A stretch of DNA of 64,000 nt, taken from positions 2,131,412 through 2,195,411 of the forward strand of contig CM074142.1 of the NCBI GenBank assembly GCA_037178625.1. Reading direction: 5' to 3'. The notes beneath the pieces are model-generated. The model worked only from the letters and a program-made list of their open reading frames with translations, was not told where the DNA came from and ran no database searches. Shown piece by piece: positions 39,033 through 49,049 of this stretch (within the stretch, counting starts at the first letter, position 1; each line of letters begins with the position of its first letter). A program made the position numbers and the translations under genes. The DNA comes from Skeletonema tropicum. Lineage: Eukaryota > Bacillariophyta > Thalassiosirophyceae > Thalassiosirales > Thalassiosiraceae.

Positions 39033-41864
39033 CTAAATAGACATCTCTATATCAACCGTTTCGGGATAAGCCAAAAGAAGTTTCATAATGGTTCCTGTGT
39101 ATTCTGTCGACTCCAACACATTGTCCTCCTTACCATTCCTGTTCGAAAGCAAGTGAACAGGAAGTTCGTTCGACTTGTTTCTCACATGAACCGTTGCCAT
39201 ATCTTTTGCCATCAAATATTTAATCAGAGGCACTCTCCCCATTCGACATGCTTTGTGCAGCGGCAGGTCTCCTTCATTGTCGACTGCAGTTATGTCACTG
39301 TTTCTCTCGAACAGGAATATGATTACCTTACTCCACCGACAACTTTCACAAGCATAATGCAATGCAGTGCGCCCATTGTTGTCAGTCACCTGAACTAAAT
39401 CGGGAGCCAAGTCCAAAAGAGGTTTCAGTACAGGTATGCTGCTCCAGCGGGACGCAATATGAAGAGAAGTTCGACCATGCTTATCAGTCACCTGCGCATG
39501 CTCTGGGTGAATATCCAACAAAAATCTTATGATTTCTGGCGATGGGTCATGTCTCATTGCGTGATGCAGTGGAAGCCATCCATCATTATCTTGTTTTGAT
39601 ATAACATCAGGATTAAACAAAACACTCTTTATCAGCTCATCGTCTTTGGAGAATTGAAAGATGAGGTGTGCAAGAGACCTGCCCTTCTCGTCTTCCTCCG
39701 CTAGTTCATCCCAATGAAGTGGGAGGATTGCCAGGATTGGACCCTTATTCTGGATATTATCATCTTGCAGAAACGCATGAACAAATGGCAACCCATTCTC
39801 TACAACACTTCTATACTTTTGCTCCAGCAGACTTCGCAAGGAGACTTTGTTCTCTTTGCTCAAACAATGAAGGGGCGAACCAACAGATCCAACATGAATA
39901 TTCAATGATTCAGGATATTGAGCGAGCAAATATTGTAGCACGCCTTTGTTACAACCACTCCCACATGCATGATGAATTGGAAGTCCACAAGAGTCGCTCT
40001 GACAACGAAATGCTTCGGGACACAGCTCTGCAATCAGTTCCAGCTTTTTCATTGCATACTCAGATGATGAGCATGCGTAATGGGCACAAGACATACCATG
40101 ATCATCCAAAACACTGAGAGCATATGGTTGTTGCTGCGCGAGGAAGGATAGTCCATCGCAGTTAGTATCGTCCGAGGATTGCATTGCAAGATGTATTGGG
40201 AGCTGTCCAAAGATGTTCTTCGTATGAATCGCAGCTGGATACATCTGACATAGTTTAATGATAGTAGATCCACCACGGTTGCTACATGCTCTGTGGAGCG
40301 GGAGATTTCCATATTTACCAACCTTCGACACAGCACCGGCGTCTTGCTTTAGGAGAAAGTTGATGATTTCCATCTGTTCATGACTGTGTTCCCTCGATGC
40401 AGCCAAATGCAAAGGATAGTAGCCTTTTTGCAGCATCGAGGCATTTGACTCGTCACATTTTACAGGTTCCATTAGAAATTGGTCGTACTTGTAATTTTTA
40501 TCAGAGGTTTGTTCTCCAAGGGCCTCAGGGTACATCTCGAGCAAATATTGAACCAGATCGAGCGAGCCGTATTTGCACGCCAAATGGAACGGGAGCATCA
40601 GACTCCCGTTTACTTTATGCTCGTTACAGTAGTGCAGCTGCCTTATAGAGACACTTTCTGGATGTTTCTCAATGAGATACCTACAGAAGTCTAATGACTT
40701 GTAGCGGCAGGCATAATGGATTGGGAGGTCATTCTCCCCCCTCTGAGGAGCTAACCACTCTGGCCAAGTATCCGCGTCTCTTTCTCCAACGTTTGTTTGC
40801 ACCGACTCAGGGAACTTATCCACCAGAAGTCTCAATGTTTCAATCGATGACTCATCATCCAGATCCTTATTGCAGCAAAGATTGTGCAGAGGAAGAAATC
40901 CGTCGTGGGCATATTCTTCCCTCAGCATGTATGGACACTCGTCAATAATGATCTGAATTGCCTCCACTGAAATCTTGGGATTTGAGCAGGCAACGTGAAG
41001 AAGAGTGTCAGTAAACATTGAGTCTCTAAAATCTCCTTCCTCAATGGGGTCAATCTGTTTCTGTCGTCTCAAGGAAGCGGGGGAACACTCCACCAAGTAG
41101 CGAAAAACATCTGTGGGAAAAGAATCCAAACCATGGTTTCGTAGGAGAGATCGCATGGGAAAATCATCATCTGAATTGTCCACCTCGAAGCAATTTTGTT
41201 CTTTGTCCGTTAATAATTGTGCTAGCTCCAATGACACCGAACATCCTTGACATAAGATGTTCAGCGGAGATCCCATCTGATGTGATTTTGCTGTCAACGC
41301 CTCAGGGCACGCTTGGACAAGCATTTTAACAATATTATATTGGAGCTGCTGCCCAGGAATTTCTGGATATTCCCTTGTCACTTCACCCGTTACATCGCAG
41401 TAATCATTGTAAGCCTCTCGTTTAATTGCCCTCATTAAGTAACGATGCAATGGGAAAGGAGAGGTGCATGAATGCCCAGCAGCAGAGTATTTCTCACATA
41501 AATATTCAATAATAGAGGTCGGACAAGCCCTGTTTTCACACGCACTAAGAAGTGGCAGAGATCTTCCTCTAAATCGGGACCAAGACATTTCTCCCGTGCC
41601 AACTGTGCTGATGACGGTAGGTGCCATTTCCACAAGATATGTCACCACATCCAAAGTGACATGTTTAAAACTAAGCACTATGCTCAATATTCCACTCTCC
41701 AAAATGGTCTCTTCAGCAATTTCCGCTGGGAATTGTTCTATCCTTTCTTTCAGTCCTTCAATTGTTACTCCTACACCGTAATCAAAACGGACAAAATAGT
41801 TCATGATGTCTCTTCTCAGCTCTTCGACGAGCTCGTCTTGATCGCGACTGGGTGGATCACTCAT
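39033..41864 (-). CDS. Large ankyrin-repeat protein
   Basis: 943 residues from the ATG at 41864 (MSDPPSRDQDELVEELRR), single exon. Ankyrin-type helix pairs fill most of the length. Examples are LPIHYACRYKSLDFCRYLIE, LPFHLACKYGSLDLVQYLLE, YPLHLAASREHSHEQMEIIN and LPLHKACRMGRVPLIKYL. Many units follow the diatom style with P-E-A/S after a YP or HP dipeptide (YPEAL, HPESV). Such arrays are protein-binding scaffolds. No membrane segment, catalytic domain or signal peptide was seen. It is divergent from the 42.2-kb F-box gene with a short shared upstream region. Confidence 0.85.
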   Translation of the reverse strand: MSDPPSRDQDELVEELRRDIMNYFVRFDYGVGVTIEGLKERIEQFPAEIAEETILESGILSIVLSFKHVTLDVVTYLVEMAPTVISTVGTGEMSWSRFRGRSLPLLSACENRACPTSIIEYLCEKYSAAGHSCTSPFPLHRYLMRAIKREAYNDYCDVTGEVTREYPEIPGQQLQYNIVKMLVQACPEALTAKSHQMGSPLNILCQGCSVSLELAQLLTDKEQNCFEVDNSDDDFPMRSLLRNHGLDSFPTDVFRYLVECSPASLRRQKQIDPIEEGDFRDSMFTDTLLHVACSNPKISVEAIQIIIDECPYMLREEYAHDGFLPLHNLCCNKDLDDESSIETLRLLVDKFPESVQTNVGERDADTWPEWLAPQRGENDLPIHYACRYKSLDFCRYLIEKHPESVSIRQLHYCNEHKVNGSLMLPFHLACKYGSLDLVQYLLEMYPEALGEQTSDKNYKYDQFLMEPVKCDESNASMLQKGYYPLHLAASREHSHEQMEIINFLLKQDAGAVSKVGKYGNLPLHRACSNRGGSTIIKLCQMYPAAIHTKNIFGQLPIHLAMQSSDDTNCDGLSFLAQQQPYALSVLDDHGMSCAHYACSSSEYAMKKLELIAELCPEAFRCQSDSCGLPIHHACGSGCNKGVLQYLLAQYPESLNIHVGSVGSPLHCLSKENKVSLRSLLEQKYRSVVENGLPFVHAFLQDDNIQNKGPILAILPLHWDELAEEDEKGRSLAHLIFQFSKDDELIKSVLFNPDVISKQDNDGWLPLHHAMRHDPSPEIIRFLLDIHPEHAQVTDKHGRTSLHIASRWSSIPVLKPLLDLAPDLVQVTDNNGRTALHYACESCRWSKVIIFLFERNSDITAVDNEGDLPLHKACRMGRVPLIKYLMAKDMATVHVRNKSNELPVHLLSNRNGKEDNVLESTEYTGTIMKLLLAYPETVDIEMSI

Positions 41865-42216
41865 TTTGATACAGCCGCCACCGCCCGGTGCAAAGTAGCT
41901 GATAATTCAGCTTGATGGCAGTGCTCAATGATTGATTGCTCGGCCGGTGGGATAGTGGAGGACAGATCAACTCCACCGACTGAAGACCGAAGCCAATGCA
42001 AGCACAAGCAACGGGGATGATAAAATAATGAAGCAGCGCGCAGCGCCTCTTGGCAGGAAAACCCGACGCTTACATACAAGACTTCTTTCCTTCTCAAATC
42101 TGCGAAGTTCTGTTGAAAATGATGCTACGAAGGCGAAGCCGTGCGGTACCCATCTTCTGCGATGGTTCAGCAAAAAGTGCTTTCTACACAACATCATCAC
42201 CATGCTATTGTACAAC

Positions 42217-43605
42217 ATGATGGAAGAAGATTGCCCTACCGACGCCAAAAGAAGGCGGATAACCGCTGCTGGCGCCTCTTCCCAAGAAATTAGATGCCTC
42301 ACCGATCTACCGAGCGGAATATTAGCGCATGCAGCTAGTTTTCTAGCCAATCCATCGAGGGCGCTCTTTGCCGTGGCATTATATGAAAATTCACCTAACG
42401 AGAGGAGCACGGCCATCGTTGGCAGTCAATGGGACATTCTAGATTTTGGGGAGATAGAAAAGGAATTGGCAGCGAAGCTATCTGATAATGTCATCGAGAA
42501 GATGCTGCTGTGCATCGATGCCGTAAAGAGAGTGAAGAAGTTGAAGTTAACAAATTGCACAAAAATCACTGGCGCCGGATTACAGCCGCTGCGCGGATCA
42601 ACTGTAATCGAGCAGTTTGATCTGAGTTTAGTTCCCTACCATGAAAGTCCAGATCTAAATCCAACGCCACCAATATCATGTGACGATGTGTTGCCAATTC
42701 TCGACAGTATCATCAGCCAAGAGGGCTGCCAACTGAAGCACATACAATTTTCATATTCATGGCGCGACTTCAGTGCTGTCCATCCTGAGTTCTGTCCATT
42801 CCTAAGGCGGTATGATCAAATGCTTCAGAATCGCGACAGATATAGTTGCTTAAAATGTCATGCGGAATTACCTACAGAGAGTGAAGAGAATTGGGTTATC
42901 ACGAGGGGAGGCCAGAATAGAGATTGGAATGATAACCATTTTGCAACACAAAACTGCACATGCAGTGTCTGCATGAAGCATTACTGTTACGAATGTCAAG
43001 AGACCAATGCTGTTTACATGTTGATGGGCTGTGACAAATGCAAGAGAGATTATTGCTTGGAGTGCTCAGCAATGGATATATGCAATTATTGTGGAAAATA
43101 CTGCTGCTGTGTTTGTAATACATACACACCGTGCTTTAAGTGTGGATGGAATATTTGCGGCGACTGCAACTCAAAGAACAAAGGATGTAGCAGTTGCAGT
43201 ATCAGCTATTGCAAAGATTGTCAAGATGATGAACTCTTTCTTTGTAATTACTGCAGATCATATGTCTGTGAAAAGTGTGGCATGTTTGACTTTTGCGAAG
43301 GTGAAGATTGCCTCAAAGTCTGTTGCAAGAAGTGCTCACAGGGAGACACCATGAAAGGAGTTAGGTGCCTAGAATGTAGCACATACTTTTGCATTAGTTG
43401 CCTTACGCGCAGGTATAACAATTATGGGATGAGCGATTGTTCTGAATGCACGAGGAGGGTTGCCCGCTTCGCCCCTTCGTATTTGGAGGAAACGGATCGA
43501 TTGAGCGAAGATAATAAGGAGTTGAGAGAAGAGGTGAAGAAATTAAAAGACCAAATCAGCAGGCTGACCAATACGATCAAAGAAATGGAACTTCAACATG
43601 ATTAG
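42217..43605 (+). CDS. F-box/LRR/Cys-rich/coiled-coil protein (intact, longest array)
   Basis: 462 residues from ATG 42217 (MMEEDCPTDAKRRRI). The frame is open back to 42028, but paralogues align from here. F-box-like LPSGILAHAASFLANPSRAL; linker LDFGEIEKELAAKLSD; LRR VKKLKLTNCTKITGAGLQPL. The extended cysteine array is longer than in the 35.7-kb gene (CLKCHAELP, CSVCMKHYCYEC, CKRDYCLEC, CCCVCNTYTPC, CFKCGWNICGDC, CKDCQDDELFLC, CLECSTYFCISC). Coiled coil LSEDNKELREEVKKLKDQIS. It is the most complete member on the plus strand. Its stop lies 60 bp from the convergent HSF gene's stop. Confidence 0.82.
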   Translation: MMEEDCPTDAKRRRITAAGASSQEIRCLTDLPSGILAHAASFLANPSRALFAVALYENSPNERSTAIVGSQWDILDFGEIEKELAAKLSDNVIEKMLLCIDAVKRVKKLKLTNCTKITGAGLQPLRGSTVIEQFDLSLVPYHESPDLNPTPPISCDDVLPILDSIISQEGCQLKHIQFSYSWRDFSAVHPEFCPFLRRYDQMLQNRDRYSCLKCHAELPTESEENWVITRGGQNRDWNDNHFATQNCTCSVCMKHYCYECQETNAVYMLMGCDKCKRDYCLECSAMDICNYCGKYCCCVCNTYTPCFKCGWNICGDCNSKNKGCSSCSISYCKDCQDDELFLCNYCRSYVCEKCGMFDFCEGEDCLKVCCKKCSQGDTMKGVRCLECSTYFCISCLTRRYNNYGMSDCSECTRRVARFAPSYLEETDRLSEDNKELREEVKKLKDQISRLTNTIKEMELQHD

Positions 43606-43665
43606 AAGCCCTATCAAGTTCGGCTGCCGCAGCCACTTTTGGTCGTTTACAATAATTATGAGTGC

Positions 43666-44984
43666 TTAAGCTGTTCTATTGTAATCCGAAAAAGTTGTGG
43701 TTGGATCCCAGGGAGAGGCACGAAATGAATCCTCTATTGACGATATGTTAAAGTTGAATCCTTGGTCTGGCATACTCATTGGCATATGATTCAAAGAATC
43801 CTCGGTAGTAGCTGTAACAAGCCATGGATTCTGGGAGGAGCCACTCGACAGAGTAATTGCTGCGGAAGAAATGTGTTGTAGCGGCTGATCTTGAGCCTCC
43901 TGCCACTGTAGGCCATTAATAGAGTCTGGTTGTAGTTGGCTGTAGGAGTTTATATTGCCACTCATTTGATTGAGCATCAATAGATCATTGTGGGAGTGGC
44001 TCTGGATATGAGGACGCTGAACATGATATACCTCATAACGTTGCTGATGAACATGACTTGTGGGAGCAAGGCCTCCTTGACTTCTACCATGAGCCTCGAC
44101 GTTTCGGTGGAGATTTCCAGCAGCACCAGGATAATTATTACGATACAACATTGTAGTATGCATGCGTCCTGTTTCATCTTCAGCCTTGCTCAAGTTGTAT
44201 TGATTGTCGTTCATCACATCTGTCTGATTGGCAGGAATCTCACCTTGCGGATACGATAATACTGTGGGAGCCAGGGAATCAGCTGGAAGCGAGTCAGTGT
44301 TCGCAACTTTTTGAGAAGTACTCGCTTCCCTCGCCGTTGTTTCAGTAGACGAGTAGACTGGCTTCTCATCCGCATGAAGAGGGAAACGCTTTGCTATCGC
44401 ATATAAATCCGGCTCCGCAGCTGTGCTTAGAGCAGCTCTGCCTTTCCCAGGAGAGATCCTCCTCATTAGTACAGTGAGGCGGGGATGTCCTCTGAGGAAG
44501 CACTCGTGATAATAACAATCGAGGTCCAGACCTCCCTTGAGCAGCCTCTTGAACCCCCAATTACTCAGCTGTCTGGTGAATGACGGGTACTTGGACTGGT
44601 CAAAAAACTTGGGGATTGCTTCTTCCACTAGAAGTCTCTTGTCAAGCACTTTCCAAGCACGGCCGTGTGGCTGTGGTTCACCCATGACAACATATCAAAT
44701 GAGTGGACAGCTTATAAATTGTAATACAAAAACACTCGGGATATAAATGAACTCACCATCCACGAAATGATATGTGAATATTGTTCATCTGACAGCATTG
44801 CATGTAAACGAGCTGGAAAGTTTCTATCGGACTTCTTGTGTTTCTGTATCGTCCCACCCTCCTCGATGTAGGTGGAAAAGTCGCGATAGGTGCAGTCTGT
44901 GGAATTGAGAAGAGTGTGCGATACAGATGCTTCAGCTTTACCCGCAAAGAAGGATGATGCCCACTTATTGCTTGATGAATTCAT
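43666..44984 (-). CDS. Heat-shock-factor-type transcription factor (two exons)
   Basis: Exon 1 is 44984-44757 and exon 2 44670-43666, giving 410 residues. The 86-nt intron (44756-44671) has donor GTGAGT and acceptor CCACAG and keeps phase 0. The join gives IISWM-PHGRAWKVLDKRLL, the core of the HSF DNA-binding domain. Exon 1 supplies FPARLHAMLSDEQYSHII; exon 2 continues with FFDQSKYPSFTRQLSNWGF, the recognition-helix region. The rest is Q/N/S-rich and probably a disordered activation region. HSF-type factors are strongly expanded in diatoms (established). Target genes cannot be read from the sequence. Confidence 0.9.
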
Positions 44985-45371
44985 TTTGCGATTGAGGTGT
45001 AAGCGTCAGTTCCTAAGAATGATTGAAGTATTCGATTGAGAGCCAGCCAGCTACCACATAAGAAGTAATTAGAAATAGTAAGGAGATTCTACTTAGTGCT
45101 CTATATAGCTAGCTAGAGAGGAAGCCGGCGCTGACAGCTGCGCATTTCGACTGAAATGGGTTCGCAAGATTCAACTGAAGATTCAACTTACGTCCAACAC
45201 TTCAAGTTGCACGCGCCTGAGACATTCACGACAAATACGAAGTACCGTCAGTTTCAATAGATGGTGCGAACCGTTTCATCACAAAGGTACACTGTCTCAT
45301 TAGTGAAGAAAAGACTTGTCTACTCCGTTGAAGATGGATCTGTACTTTTGTGCGTAGTTCTACCGCGGTAG
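44985..45371. promoter_or_regulatory. 5' flank of the HSF gene
   Basis: No gene. It ends at the edge of the dispersed 1.15-kb repeat. Confidence 0.4.
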
Positions 45372-46508
45372 GAAATGGCGGGAAGGGCTAAACCCGGATA
45401 AGAAAGAGTAAATAAGTACGTAATACTAGCTAATGTACACGTAGACCAGATACCACCAGCAGATCTTGACCATGTCTACCATGGTGTCCACTGCAATAGC
45501 AGCCTACGCACAACGCAGAATGCTTCTATATCCAGAACCAATGACCGCCGACGTCAGCAGATAGCATGGGCTTGCTATTACTATGATTTCAACTGATACT
45601 TTGCCCTCGATGGCGTGATATCCCGCTACTTTAGAGTTGAAACGTGCTGGAAGGAAGGTAAATCTTTGCAATACATGCAATTAAATGCTCAACATAGTGA
45701 ACTGCATACATTGCACTGTGCCTTATTGTATTTAATATAATTGTGATCGATTCGATGGACGATTATGAGATATGATAATCAAATGAGCGTTGTTTCAGCG
45801 CAGTGAATAAATTTCACATATTTATATCCCCCACCAGTAGATATCATTCAGTATTCACTCCACTGCATGATTATGGGGTACTTCCCACTCAGTACTTCCC
45901 ACTGCCCCTCACTTTGCACTATTTCCGCCACTATCAAATATTTAAACATGAAACAACACTAATCTTCTCCATATTTGCAGAAATAATAAGTGAAGTTGTG
46001 AGTTGCCATTCTGAAGACGACGTGTTGACGCATCATAACATCAATAGTTGTGCCATTCCACAAGCCCGAATTATCCATAATAATTTATTGTTCACTTCTG
46101 CTGCCTGCTGTACCGTGTGTTGGCTATCCAAATTTTGTCGATCATCGACGATAAATATTGTGGCCGAAAAATGCAACTGAGCGGCGATTATCAAATTCAG
46201 CATGAATACAAACCCCAACAGAAGGAATACCGGCGCCCAACATTCCCATGGATATGAAGTATCGACGCGTTATGAAGAGGAGGCGAGAAGGACGTTTATG
46301 GTTGACGTAACCATCACCATTGACGACGACTGAAAAAGATGATGGCCGGTGCCATGTGATGAGGCCACACCACAACCCCACACACACTACCGCGGCCCAA
46401 ACCAACGGTCAACATTGATCATATTGGTCCAGTTGATGATCCCTATGCAGGGGTTAGACTGTTGGTGGCGTCTATGGCATCCATTAGCGGCACATTGCTA
46501 AGTGAGGA
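45372..46508 (-). repeat. 1.15-kb inverted dispersed repeat, copy 2 (empty LINE site)
   Basis: Read on the minus strand, this is the uninterrupted version of 11786-11929 plus 13758-14812. At about 46375 the string GTGTGTGTGGGGTTGTGGTG shows the pre-insertion target for the LINE at 11,930. No conserved coding frame. Confidence 0.88.
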
Positions 46509-47913
46509 AATTTCGATTTCTCTATTTCATTGCGGCTACAACATTATTGGACTGGTTGGAATATAGCATACATTGGAGGAAATGAGAAGCCCTACCCTGT
46601 CACATAGACGAGTATTTGAAGTGATATTGAGTGTATTCACTCCGCAAAATAGGGGACCTTTCACCACACAACACCAATGGCCATCTGTTGCGAGCATTAT
46701 ACAGTGGTTCCAGGGTATCATATGAATCCTAACAGCACCATTCCTACCAGATGGCATCAAAGCAGCAGCGGATGATTCGGCCTACTACTCCATTATTACG
46801 GTCTAATTGGCATGTCATCAATAAAACTGATAATAATTATCAATTAGCATAATATATAGAAGGTGTCTGTGATGCACCATGGCTATTAGTTACCGAAATC
46901 TATTAAATATGAGTATATCATGATGTTGCCCGGCAGGTGCAGAATTTATGTCTGCGTCGGTTAGAGCCGTATACCATCACAACGACCTCGATTCGACCGA
47001 CGTCGCTTACATAATCGGAATCTACATAAAAAATTAATTTAGGCAGTGTGTCATTTATAATGGTTTTGGGTGCATTAGCCCAATAGTACCATGGTTTGCC
47101 GTCAGAATCATCATGGTGGAGGCAACGTTTTCAGGCTGTGGGCTGCAACTCAGGTCACGTTGGGGCAGCAACTCAGGTCACGTTTCGATCACGTGATGCA
47201 ACTCTGGTGAACGTAGGAATAATAGTACTAATCCAAGATCCTTTCGATCACATATTGTGAAATCCATTATGAACGTGACATCCCAGATCTTTTGCGCGTG
47301 CGTAGGTAAATACGGCTGGAGGGCATGGGGCGTGCCCCCAATGAGACAACTTGCCCGCCTGAAAACTTCCCGCCCACAACCAGTGGTGGATAAGTTGGAT
47401 AGTAAGATTAATATGTTGATATTGTTGTAATATAAGTAACTTCAATCCACCACCGCCACAATGATGATGAAGTGGCGGTGCGTGATGGAATGGAATGAAT
47501 GGAATTGAATAGTAACTCTGGAGCGAAGCGGAGGATGCCGAGCGGAGTCGAGGCCCGTTGTGGATTTTACATGATCGATGCATCTGTCTTCAGCGAAGCG
47601 TTCTTAGTTCTTATTCTTAGTTCTTAGGTGAGGGCGACCGCAGGGAGGCCGAACAGTAACAGTGTTTATCGTTATTTTGGTGGCATTGTATATTTTGGTG
47701 GCATTGTAAATTTTGGATTTTTGGATCCTTTTGGATCTTACTCTCTCTAAAGACGCTTTTTCGCGAGTTCGACCGAAGGGAGAACGAGCATTGATTAGTA
47801 TTTTGATGTGTAATGATGGTATATTTCGATTCGGCTTCAAAAGAGCTTTCTAACGGTGGTCTTATTGTCAAATTTGATGATTTGGACCTCTGCTTTGAAT
47901 TTGAAAATTCGGG
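46509..47913. other. Intergenic, no gene recognised
   Basis: GCAACTCAGGTCACGTT is repeated at about 47149 and 47174. A CCACCGCCACAA...GTGGCGGTG hairpin lies at about 47450-47480. GC-rich GCGAAGCGGAGG-type strings near 47520 and GCGACCGCAGGGAGG near 47630 look like fragments of short repeats. Confidence 0.4.
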
Positions 47914-49049
47914 CTGTCAAGCCGGATTCAAGCTGCTTGTCACTTTCTGACCTCGTTTTTGACCGAGACGATCTCTTGAAAGTCGTCCAAACACGCTGAT
48001 TATACGCCTAATCGATAGAGCACGATGAGAGCTTTCCAAAACGCCACTTATCGCCTTCATTGGCCGCGTAGGAGACAAGATACGGCCGTTAGTGACAACA
48101 TGGTTCATGTATATATGTAGCATGCATGGTGGCTGCCTGCTGCGCTCTAGTGAAAGTTGGTGCCGCTTTGCAAGATGCCTGTCTCAACAAGTCCGCCATC
48201 TGTCAAGCCGGATTCAAGCTGCTTGTCACTTTCTGACCTCGTTTTTGACCGAGACGATCTCTTGAAAGTCGTCCAAACACGCTGATTATACGCCTAATCG
48301 ATAGAGCACGATGAGAGCTTTCCAAAACGCCACTTATCGCCTTCATTGGCCGCGTAGGAGACAAGATACGGCCGTTAGTGACAACATGGTTCATGTATAT
48401 ATGTAGCATGCATGGTGGCTGCCTGCTGCGCTCTAGTGAAAGTTGGTGCCGCTTTGCAAGATGCCTGTCTCAACAAGTCCGCCATCTGTCAAGCCGGATT
48501 CAAGCTGCTTGTCACTTTCTGACCTCGTTTTTGACCGAGACGATCTCTTGAAAGTCGTCCAAACACGCTGATTATACGCCTAATCGATAGAGCACGATGA
48601 GAGCTTTCCAAAACGCCACTTATCGCCTTCATTGGCCGCGTAGGAGACAAGATACGGCCGTTAGTGACAACATGGTTCATGTATATATGTAGCATGCATG
48701 GTGGCTGCCTGCTGCGCTCTAGTGAAAGTTGGTGCCGCTTTGCAAGATGCCTGTCTCAACAAGTCCGCCATCTGTCAAGCCGGATTCAAGCTGCTTGTCA
48801 CTTTCTGACCTCGTTTTTGACCGAGACGATCTCTTGAAAGTCGTCCAAACACGCTGATTATACGCCTAATCGATAGAGCACGATGAGAGCTTTCCAAAAC
48901 GCCACTTATCGCCTTCATTGGCCGCGTAGGAGACAAGATACGGCCGTTAGTGACAACATGGTTCATGTAGCATGCATGGTGGCTGCCTGCTGCGCTCTAG
49001 TGAAAGTTGGTGCCGCTTTGCAAGATGCCTGTCTCAACAAGTCCGCCAC
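47914..49049 (+). repeat. Four tandem 286-bp units
   Basis: Units start CTGTCAAGCCGGATTC at 47914, 48200, 48486 and 48772. The first three appear identical to the eye. The fourth lacks 8 bp (TATATATG) near 48968. Each unit ends in ATGCCTGTCTCAACAAGTCC (MPVSTSPP), the proposed start of the following gene, so the unit is that gene's upstream region plus first codons. Only the last copy is joined to the coding region. Not a CRISPR: there are no spacers. Confidence 0.95.

Noticed and set aside
39668..40117. 149-residue plus-strand frame opposite the ankyrin gene
   Set aside because: It lies antisense to regular ankyrin repeats, has no recognisable domain and no independent support.
47914..49049. 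CRISPR-like array (regular repeats at 286-bp spacing)
   Set aside because: The whole 286-bp unit is repeated with no unique spacers, and the setting is a eukaryotic nuclear genome. It is a plain tandem duplication.
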